Shown here: one piece after another, positions 19,856-31,800 of the stretch
How positions within the stretch are numbered: position 1 is the stretch's first letter
Layout: every line of letters begins with the position of its first letter
NCBI GenBank assembly: GCA_017448825.1
Contig: JAFSKR010000072.1
Location: 32,564 to 96,563 of the forward strand
Reading direction: 5' to 3'
Length of the DNA: 64,000 bases
DNA from: Bacteroidaceae bacterium
GTDB taxonomy: Bacteria > Bacteroidota > Bacteroidia > Bacteroidales > Bacteroidaceae
Notes under the pieces: generated by a model
What the model was told of the DNA's origin: nothing
Databases searched by the model: none
The model's input: the letters and a program-made list of their open reading frames with translations, nothing else
Position numbers and translations under genes: made by a program

Positions 19856-22800
19856 ATGCGTAAAATACTGACCATATTGTTTTTTTGTTTGTCTGCGTTG
19901 CTGATGCAGGCACAGATAACCATTGGCGGTAGCGTCTATGGCGGCGGCAACGAGGGTAAAGTCGGTGGCAGCACTACCGTCACCGTCAGAGCTGGCGACC
20001 TGCATAAAGTATTCGGTGGTGCCCGTATGGCTGATGTCGGTGGCAGTGCTTTTGTCAATATCGATGGTGAACACGCCTCTGGCTATATTCTCATTGACTA
20101 CGTCTATGGCGGCAACGACATATCGGGAACGATAGGAACGTCGGAAACACTTCCTGCTGGACTGGAAACAGAAGAACTGACTGAATATAAGGTTGACAAT
20201 ACATGGAATGCCTTCGTGCATATCAGCCGCTCAACAAAGACTGTTACGACGGGTGAAGGCGAAGGTGCAACATCAGAGACTGTTGATGACCAGAAAATCT
20301 ATATAGGTCAGCTATTTGCTGGTGGCAACGGGGACTATACCTATGGTTCAACGTCAACTACTACGGGGGAAGGTGATGAGGCTGTCACGACCACAACCTA
20401 CACCGTCACTGATAAGAAAACAGGGGAGGAAATAGAGACGAGCAGCAGTGAATTCCTCAAACCCGACCTTGCCAAGACCTATCTGCAGCTGCATGGCGGT
20501 TCTATCGTCTATGCATACGGTGGTGGCAACAATGCCACAGTGACGGAGAAGACGGTGATATGCCTTAACAACCCGAGTACTGTGGTGAACGAAATCAAAG
20601 TCGATGATAACGGAGAGTACGATGAGAACGGTACGGATGCCATCACTAAGGACAACCGCACTCAGAATAAGATGGATCTTAATCCGACCTATTCTTATCC
20701 TTCCAGTGACAAGTACCAGATAGGCAGCTTCTTCGGCGGAAACAACACGGCTGAGATGAAGATTCGCCCAGAGTGGCATCTGAAAAAGGGTAAGATTCGC
20801 AACCTCTACTCAGGTGGTAATCGTGGTACCATGACCAGTCCTGATGGGTTGCTGTTAGTTATTGACCCTGCATCTGACGATGACTTGGAAATAGAGAATG
20901 TCTATGGAGGTTGCCGTATGGCTGACGTGCGCCCCCAAGTAAACGGAGTCGATACGCCTACCCAGAACTTGGCAGGTTACCATTTCCCCGACGAATTTTC
21001 TGCCCGTCTGCTGGTCAAAGGTGGTAAAATCACCAATGTCTATGGTGGCAACGACATCACGGGAAAAGTGTATGGCGGTAATGCGGTGGGTGTCTATACC
21101 AGCATCGAAGGAGATATCTATGGCGGTGGCAACGGCTCGTATCCCTATACCGACAACGGCAACCTGACCCCCGCTGCCAAGCAGATATACGAGGACTTCA
21201 TATACGACCCCAATGAGAAGGACGAGGACGGAAACAGCATCTTCGCCTCTTCTCTCGATGCCCTCAACGCCTATCGTCCCAATGCCGAACAGGTGTCCAT
21301 CCGTGTGTGGGGACCCAGTGAAAATGACCCCACTATTATCCGAGGCTCCATCTACTGCGGTGGTAATAGTGCCACGCTGAAACCCAAGGATGGTAAAACC
21401 AACCCCACAGTGGAACTGAAGATTGGCTCTCACGTCATTGCTCAAAACGTCTTCCTTGGCAACAATGGCGAGAATATGGTGAAGACCAATGAAGAAGAGG
21501 GTGACAATTATATCCATGAAGGTGTCCTGCGAACCATGCGGAGAACCGACTTGACGAATGATGGTTCAAAATTCTGTTCTTTAGACTTGACGGATGAAGC
21601 CACCTTCGCCTCCTATATGAACGGTGCAGCCATGGACATCATGCCCAGCGTGGTGTTCGACAAGAAGAATGATGACGGCACAGGAGACCCCGAGACCTAT
21701 CAGGATTATACCTCCTATTTTGGCTCGTTCTATTGTGGTGGCAATGTGGGAAGCATCACAAAAGCAGGATGTGAAGCCATCAACTTCAATTATAAGGTAG
21801 TCATCTTCGAGAAATTGGTGGGTGGGTGCAACAACGCGATTGTGGATGCACAATACGATGAGAGTAACAACCAGTATAATGCTCGCTATGAAGGAGGTCT
21901 TATCGGTGACCCAGAAGCCTCGACAGGCAATAAGATGATGCTTAATCTTTCAGGTTTGAAGATTGAACCAAGACGATGGAAGACAACCCCAGACAACAAA
22001 ACTTTTCCAGATAATTATCTGGAGTGGAACACCTTCCTCAATGGCAACACGGTAGATCCTGTCACCGAAATAGTTTACGACAATGAGCAAGACGAGAATG
22101 GTCAAGTTGTAACAGATGATGAAGGTCACCCTGTGAAATTGAACTATCAGCGGTCAACTGACGACGACCTTGCTCGCCGCTTCGAGGGTGGCAACATCTT
22201 CGGCGGTTGCTATACCAGCGGTATTGTGAGGGGCAACGTGGTCATCAATGTGGATGCCACCCTCGTAGAACGTGAGAAACTCTTTGACGAGGTGGAGTCA
22301 GACGAATTGGGAGAGGAAGTCAGTCTCTATGGAACAGACCAGACTACTGAAACCACTTACCACATCACTAAGCGCAACACTGGTGTCATCCTTGGTCAGC
22401 AAGGTATGGACGTGCTTGGTCGTGCTCTCAGTGTATTTGGCGGTGGCAAAGGTTCTGGCACTGAAGTCTGGGGCAACACGACCATCAACCTGAACAAGGG
22501 TTACACTTTTCAGGTATTCGGTGGCAGTGCAGAAGGCGTCATTGGCAAACCTGACGATGGTGACGGCAATCCTTACTCCTTTAATAGTAAGACCTTCAAA
22601 TACAATCCAAATTACAGTTGCTATGTCAACTTGAGAGGCAACCATGCTGGTGTATCGAAAAAAGCCGACAGCAGCGAGGATATGGCAGAGGCGGAGTTTA
22701 TCTATGGTGGTGGTTTCGAAGGCCCTATCTGCGGCAATACTGTCATCAACTTAGGCAAAGGCCGTATCTTCAACTCCTTTGCCGGTAGTTGTAATGCTGA

Positions 22801-25800
22801 CATCTTAGGACATACCGAGACCTATATCGGTAGGCAGGTGCAGGACGATTATAAAAACGACCTCGGTTCCCATGTTGATAGCGATAATACCTATGCAGAA
22901 GGCTTCCCTTGGATTCGCGACATCGTGTATGGCGGCAACGACTTGGGTGGAGAAATTCTTCGCACAGAAGACTTCTCTGGGCGAGTGAGCGATTTTGCCA
23001 GTACCAAAGTGTACACCTCGACCAGTGCTGAGGCCGCTGCACTCACCACAGCCTCCTCCTACGTGGAGTACCTACAGGGGCGTGCTGATGCCATCTTTGG
23101 TGGTTGCTATGGTACCTACGATTATACCGACGAGAAGTATAGTGCCTACACTTATACAAAAGGGGAAGATGGAATCCCTTCTGGCAAAACAGCGGGCGAC
23201 CCTCGCGAAGGCTCAGGCTTCAAGAAGCCCTATATGCCCAATGCTTTCGTCAACTTCTGCCCCACCTACACCAATGACAACAACGTGGTGAAGAAAGTTT
23301 ACGGTGCGGGACAGGGCTATCCCGAAGACCGTACGGGCGACAAGTTGCAGGATCACAGTTATGTGCTGATTGATATCCCGGAGGGTATCGGGAATTTCGC
23401 CAATATGGAGGTCTTCGGTGCCGGTGCCTATAACGGTTTGGGTATGCGTTTCACTGCAGAGGGAACTTTTGCAGAAGAATTTGACCTCAACGAGGCCTCT
23501 GCTGTCATCGACTTGATGCGGGGTCAGGTGGGCGCGGCCTACGGTGGCAGTTACGCGGAGGGCATCACCCGTCGTACCTTGGTGAATGTGCCAGAAGGAT
23601 CCACCATTAAAATTGGCAGCATTTTTGGTGGTGCCTATGGTAGTGATGACTATTTGCTGCCTTGTGATGTCTATGAAGCCAATGTGAACTATCTGACCAA
23701 GAGTGAAGATGCCTACTTGATTTGGAATCCCGAAAGAACTGATCAGGACGACAATACGATTGGCAACAAACTGATGAAAGGTGCCATCTATGGTGGTAAC
23801 AACAATTCACGACGCACCCTCTATGGCAAAATCAATATCTCTGCTCCCGTCAGACAGAAACATCCAACCTATGGCATGACCACTGCTACCATCTATGGTG
23901 CTGGTTGTGGTTCCTTGACCTGGAGTGAATATACAGAGGTCAACTTGAATGCAGATGCCAGTGTTTGGGAGGTTTATGGCGGTGCTGAGGCTGGAAGTGT
24001 GATGAGTGCCGAAAGTGTACAGAAATACATTAGTATAAATCCCAATAACGTTGATCCAACCAAGTGGCAGGCCGCATGGACCTTAGGAAGTGGCTATGAT
24101 CCCACGTCGTTGGCTGAAGGCTATGCCAATAATCAGTACACCAATCTGAGCAATCAATTGGTAAGAACTGCCGAAATGGATGACAGGGAGAACAAGATTT
24201 ATCGGTATAACACCAATGTCATCATCAACAAAGATGCTTATGTTGGTAATTATGCATACGGTGGTGGACTTGGTAAGGAAGGAGATGCTTTTGTGGGTAG
24301 TGGAGATATCTACGGCACAACCTATATAGCCCTCCTTGGCGGCACGGTGAAAAAGGACCTCTATGCAGCGGGTACGCTGGGTGCCGTCTATAACCTGTTT
24401 GGTGCGGAAAACTACACGGTCAGTTCCAATGCCTACATCGCTGGCGGCACGGTGCGTAACGTGTATGGCGGTGGCTGGAAGGGTGATGTCGGCTATACGA
24501 CAATGACTGTCGATGACGAAGGGGAGACCGCCACTTTCGATGATGCCAACGAGAAGCCTGGAGAGGCACATGTGGTCATCGGTATCCGTGAAGACCAGAC
24601 CGACAAGCCCACCGATTACGGCTTCTATAATGGTGTGCCCGCCATCCAGCGTAATGCCTACGGCGGTGGTGAGGGCGGTGCCATATTCGGTCAGGCTTAC
24701 CTGACACTGAACAACGGCTATGTGGGCTATGAGTATAAGGACGGAACCTATCAGGAGAAAATCGACGACGATACCTACTATGTCAATAACGAATATGCTG
24801 GCGACAACCGTCTGAAAGACTGCGGAAATATGTTTGGTGGCGGTTATGATGTACGAAGCAGCGTGGATGTCACCAATGTCACGATGTGGGGCGGTATAGT
24901 TCGCAACAGCATACATGGTGGCGGTGAGATTGCCACTATCGGTCGTGGTGCCATTGAGGCCAGTGGCCCCTTAAACTCCGTTCGTAAACTGAAAGGCATC
25001 TACAAGCCAGGAAAGACCAACGTCGAGATGTTCAACGGTCATGTGCTTCGTAATGTCTTCGGTGGCGGTAAGGGCTACAATACTTTCGGTTATGGTCAGC
25101 AGGGTACGCTCTATATGGATGGCTACGTGTTCGGACAGACAGAGGTGCATGTTCATGGAGGTGAAATCGGTACCGATGAGGGCTTGGCCGATGGCTATGG
25201 CAACGTGTTTGGCGGTGGCGATGTGGGCTACGTTTACAGTTCCAGTGTGTATAGCGACAAGACCAAAGCGAAGACCAGTACAGGCTCTCCTGGACACATC
25301 TATTATTATAATAGTGCTGGCAATCTGACGGAAGACTGTAAGGTGGTTGTGGCACCGTATCTGCAGGTGAAGAATACCCCCGTCGTCTATGCTGGTCAGA
25401 CTTATAACAAGTATGACTATGTGCCGACGGACTATCTGAACACCTTGCCGAAGAAAGACAGCGACGGTAACTATACTGGTGGATGGGAAAACCTCTTCAC
25501 AGGCGATGCTGATGGTGAGGAGGAACGTGGCATCTATATCCACAACGCAGTGTTTGCTGGTGGTAACGTGTCATCGAACAGTGACCAGACTTACGCCAAC
25601 GCAACGACCGTTTACGGCAATACCACCGCTACGCTCTACGATGTCTATCATCGTGACTTCATCACCGTGGGTACGGAGCATACTGGTGGACTTTATGGTG
25701 GCGGCAACCTCTCCGTGGTTGATGGCTACCGTGAGTTGAACATCACCAACTATGGCACCGACTACTACGGACTGAAGCAGACCATCAGTATTGATGAGTA

Positions 25801-28800
25801 CCGTGGTCTCTCTAATCGTGAGCGTGCCTACTTCCAACTGGAGTATAAGTGTATTGCCGCCTCTGAGACCAATGCTGCTGGCAAGACGGGTATCACCATC
25901 GACGGTGTCTTCTATGAAACAGGAGAACGCTTGGAGGAAGAGAAGTATCTGAAACTGCTGAATAATGAGGATGAGGCCATTGCCCAGAGGGTGAAGGACA
26001 GTTTCGAGCCATACGGCTTTTGCTCTATCTATGCCGGTCGTCTGCTGAACACCATCCAGCGTGCCGACCTCTGCGGTGTGTTCGGATCGCGCATGGTGCT
26101 CCAGGGAGCCAAGGACCGTGTGGCAGAGGTGGGTGAGGACATCGACTACACCATCAACCGTGTGGGCGAACTGTCGCTCAACCAGCAACATTCCGTCAGA
26201 CTGGCTGATGAGGGTACCGATGCCACGCATGGAAACTATTTCGGCATCTACAGTCTCGTGAACTATCTGGGCAACCTGACCAGCGACGTGCGCTTCGGTA
26301 ACTCCTATGTCAACGGTAATGGCGTCACGGATACGGAAAAGACCTATTACAGTTATAAGTCAGCGAACCCCACCAGCAGCGACCGTAACAAGGGACAGAG
26401 TTCCAATCAAGTGGCTTTGGCATCGGGTGTGTTCTTGGAACTGACGACAGAGAATAGTACGAAAGAAAAGAAAGACTATGGCTACGTGACGGGTGTCATC
26501 GAGTTGGACCTCATCAATGTGAAGAAAGATGATGTGGGCGGTGGCTTCGTCTATGCCAAGAACGAGCATCGCGTGCCGAAGTACTATCCCAACAAGAGCA
26601 ATGTAATCCTTTCGGAATATAATAACCCCAAGACCGTGGGTGATATTGAGTTGCGTGACGAGGCACGTACATATAAGCGTTACTATTATACCAACGAGAA
26701 CCTGCCTACTGGCGATGAGGCCGAAGGAGCCACTGTCATCAGCGGTGATGATTCTCACGTCTTCCAGACGATGGCATGGCAGACCTCTGGCAACTTCATC
26801 CATCCATCGAAGCGCATTGTTGACGATTGTTACCCAACCAACAACGCCTATATCATCGGTTCGGATAATTATTCCGAGGCTCACTATTGGTACGTGAAGG
26901 GTGAGGTCTATATCTACGACCAAAAGGTATCGGCCTATACGGGTTCAGCCAATGCCTACTCGAAAGAGGTACACCTGCCGCTCACCATTACCGCCGCCTC
27001 CCACGGCAAGTTGCAGTTGCTTAACGTGAAGCCCAACCTCTATGCCTACAAGACAGACAAGGATGGTCAGACGGTGAAGATAGGCACAGCAGGCTCCGAT
27101 GGCAAACCCATTGACAAGGTGTGGGTGAACAACGAGAGCGACAGTTATGGGCTGAACGATGTCATCTCTTGGTGGGATTGGCATCAGTTGTCGGCCAAAG
27201 ACCGCCAGTACTTCGTCACCCAGACCTACGTGAACTGCGTCACCTGCATCGTGGATGGTGTTGAGTATGAGCAGGGCACCTATGTCATGGATCAGAATGA
27301 CTACGACCATTTCATGGGCGAACCCCATGTCATCAGCGATTCTCAGGGCGAAACGTTCCAGGATGATGGCGGTCACGACATCGGTAAGACCTTCGTGTTC
27401 CGTTCGTCTAATAACATCAGTCACGAGAATGGCTATGTGCTCACCTTCGACATGAATAGCCCGAAGGTGTGGGATGACTATTTCTCACCTGTCTCTGGCA
27501 GCAGTGCCACTGGAAAGATGATGAAGTCGGACTATCAGGCTCTGTTCACAGACGGTCTGTCCGATGCCCAAAAGCAGGCCATCATCGATGCTTGGCGCGA
27601 GGGTCCCACCTTCACACCCACGGAGACAGGTGTCTATGGAAAACGGTCGTATAATGTAGGTGAGATTATCACCGAAGCCACTTATCTGGATGCGGGTGAG
27701 GGTCAGGACAAGATGGAGAGAGCCTACGTGGCAATCGAGTCAGTCACCTATTCTTACAATGGTACGATGAAGACGGTGAATTCTGGCACGGCCATTTCCT
27801 TAACAGAATTCAACAGCATCGGCACCTCTCAATCCTCGTTCAGAGAAGCCTTCTTCTGCACCAACTCCGTGAAACTGACCAACGAGAATTATATGCTCTA
27901 TGGCGAGTTGAAGACGGCTGACGAGATTGCCGCCATGAAGGCCATCGAAGGCAAGTCTGCCACGGATGATGAAATAGATGCTGCCCTCACCCCAGCTTAT
28001 ATCTGTACCCAAGATGGAGAATATGGTGGGCAACGCTTCGAGACAGGCAAGAACTATGGTGCCATCCAGGCTTGGAGTTCACTGCCAGAGGCCGACCGTA
28101 CGAAGTTCAACTATAATTTCGATGCGCTCGACCTGTTGACCAACACCGATTACTTGAAGGTTTATCCGGATGTCATCACGTCGCCGGCAACCGAGACTAC
28201 GGTGGCTGCCTTCCATTCACCCTACACCGACCAGGTGAAAGTGGAGTATCAGGCTGTTTTCAAGAAAGATGGCGTTGACGTGAAGTTCAATGGTGCCAAC
28301 CTTGACGATGGTGCCATCCTCACCAATGAACAGTTTGAGACCATCCGCAACGACAAACGACACTACACCCATGTGGAGACCAGAAATAATGGCGATAATG
28401 TCTATATTGCCAAGGAAAATTTCATCTATCTTGGAACGCCTTATGGCATCGGACAAGTGGTAGATGCCGATGTTTACCGTGCCAACACCCAATATGTGGA
28501 AGTCGTCGTCTTCGAGACGGCAGGCGAGTGGTACTACTGTTATGAAGACTACAAGGACGAGAACGGTCAGACGGTGGCCAAGGGCACCCAAATTACCAAG
28601 GCCGACTATGGCAATGTGCCCAACTACCAGCAGTACTTCATCATCCAAGGTCAAGAGCCTACGGAGACCACAACACTCTATGTCAGCCGCGAGTCGAATG
28701 CTTACGATGTGCTGAAGGAGAAGATTATCACTGTGGTCTATCAGTACACCTATTATGAGGATGAGGACGACGGCAGTGTGAAGATGACCAACGAGCTGCA

Positions 28801-31800
28801 TGTCATCAATGTCCATCTCGACTTGGAGAGCGGTGTGCCTCAAATCGGTACGCTCAATCCGCCAGCCACCGTATTGCCGGGCAACGCCATCGGACTGAAA
28901 GCCCCTGATGTGAACCCCGGACTCTATGAGGTGCTCACCAGCGGATGGGAGCTCTATGCCACACACGACGATGCCTACAACCATCGCAATGGCATGGACT
29001 TTGAGAACAACAAAACGCCCCTCTATTGGTACCAGAACCAGAAGAATTATGTGGCGTTCTATTCGAAGACTTACCTCGGCAAGACCTACTCCAACCCTGT
29101 GCCGCTCTCGGTGGCCAACTATCACGACCTGGATGCCGTGATGCAGGACAAGGAGCACCATTTGTATGTGGACCGCTCTGACGTGGATCGTCCCAGCAAG
29201 ATATACATTGACAACCGCCAATGTAAGAGCGACGAGACAAAGAACGAACTCGACCTGCTGAAGGACTTCTACGACTTGAGTGTGCTCAACAGTTCATCTA
29301 CGGGAGTTGCTGACGGAAAGGTGACGGCCGAAGGTGCGCTGAATGGTCATGCCCTGTTGGGTAACCATGTGTATGCAGGCAACAACTTGGAGTTCTTCCT
29401 CAACAGTGATGTCAGTCCGAAGGCTACCTACACGGTGGATGAAAATACTGCCACCTGGTCGTCCATCGGCAGCGGCTCCAACGATCCCTGCTTCTCGGGC
29501 ACACTGCACGGTGATGGCCATACCATCAGCGGACTCGACCACTCGCTGTTCGACAAGCTCTGCGGCGAGGTCTATAACCTTGGTGTCACAGGTTCGTTCA
29601 CGGGTGCTGGCGTTGCCGAGACTGGCGAAGGTTATGTGGAGAACTGCTGGGTGACGACCACTGGAACACCAACGCAAGGTGAGGGTCACTATGCCGTCTT
29701 CGGCAACCCATCAAGAGAGAGCGGGGATGAGCGAGGACCCATTCAGGTGGTGAACTGCTACTATCCCGAGAGCAACGCCTACACCGAGCCGACATCCACC
29801 ATCCACGGTCAGGCTACGCAGATGCCCGACAAGGCGTTCTACAACGGTACCGTGGCATACAACCTAAACGGTTTCTACCTGAAGAAGCGCTATTACGATA
29901 ATACGACGTGGACGGGCGATAAGACATCGTACAACTACCTGCCGTTGGCAGCCGATGGCAGTCTGGCCGAGACGATGAGCACCGCCTGGTATCCCAACAC
30001 CTACGCGCTCTATCAGCCCAAGGGAACAGAAGAAGCACCTTACCTCGGCTATGTGGAGAGTCGCTTCTACGATGGCGATTTCGTCTATGCCAACGGCACT
30101 ATTCCCGAAAGCACGAACGTCCGTCTGAGGACAGTCACCGTGGGTGAGGGAGAAGACGCTACGACCAAGACGTACTACACCCCCATCTGGCCCGACGACT
30201 ACCTCTTCTTCGGACAGACACTCACCTACGGACACGTGGATGGTCGCACCCATCAGGCGACCCCGTCAGCTATCAGCCGCAGCAACGAGCGTGTGGTGAC
30301 TTCTGCCGATGGCAACCGCGTTTACCGTGCACCAGCCTATTACCAAAACGGAACGATGGGTGTGGCTCACTTCAATTCGAATGCCGTCTTCGCCCAAACC
30401 AAGAAGAACGATGCCAGCGTCACCGCTTACCAAAACATGACGGCCATCGACTTCACTGGCTACCACGACGATGGCTACCAATATGGCAGCGTGACAGCAT
30501 CGGGCAGTTTCTTCCCACCGCTGCTTGACGACGATGGTCTCACCCGTTTCCAAAACGTTGACCTGACACGTAACCTGCTGGTTTATACCGGCACCAGCAC
30601 AGCGGCTGCCCAAAAGACGGGCAATACGGTGAGCGCCTACCTGCCCGATGGAACCTATCAGGAGACCAACAGTACCTACCACACGGTAGCAGTTTGGGAC
30701 AGGTATGCTGATGCCATTCGTGGACACTGGGTACAACTGCAGGAGGGACAGTATGTGGCACCTCGTGACCATCTGTTAGTGGACAAGGCAGACTTCAACT
30801 GTCCTATCAGCTACACCTTCGCCGATGGTAAACGTATGTGGTACCAGCGTGAGCCCAGCAACTATGCAGGTCAGAAGACGGTGACGACCGAAGAAAGCGG
30901 CACAACAACAACGACCGTGGTCTTTGACAGTCGTGCTGGTTGGGAAGGTATCAGTCTGCCGTTCAGTGCCGAGCTGGTGACCACACAAGACAAGGGTGAA
31001 ATCACGCACTTCTATAAAGGTAGCACCACGGGACATGAGTACTGGCTGCGCACCTACGAAGGGGGTACACTCTCGGAAACCGTCTTTGAGGCGGCCTTCA
31101 ACCCTCTTGATGCAGGTGCCAACACCAAGGACTATACCAACACCTTCCTGTGGGACTACTATTACAGCAAGGATGACTATCAGGACAAGAACAAGGATCA
31201 ATATCAGCAAGACTATTACAGCAGCGACTATCTGCAAAGCAGGTATCCTGTCACCGACTATCCTTATGGCGATGCCGGTATGCCTTACCTGATTGGTTTC
31301 CCAGGTAACCGCTATTATGAGTTCGACCTTAGCGGTGAGTGGACTCCCGATTACCGTCTCCTCGATAAGACCATCGAGCATCCGGGCAAGCAAGTCATCA
31401 CCTTCGCCTCGGCAGAGGGAATCACCATTGGCGTGAGCGATAATGAGATGGGAGGTGTGTCCAACGATGGCTACACCTTCAAGCCCAACTACCTGAACAA
31501 GGAGATGACGGATACCTATATGCTGAACGACGAGGGCAGTAGCTTCATGAAGCAAGCAGCAGCCACGGCAGCTGTTCCATTCCGTCCATACTTTGTGCTT
31601 GCCAGTGCAGGTGCCAAGAAGCGGGCGGCAGAGCAAATCGTCTTTAACACGGTAGATTCTTCTTTCGACCATGAAGAGGAAGCCGACCCGACAGAAGGAG
31701 AGAGTGGTCGTCTGACCATCACGGGTAAGAAGCACACCATCATCGTGTCATCGTTGCTCCAGAAGGAAGTTCCTGTGCGCATCGTGAGTGTCAGCGGCAT

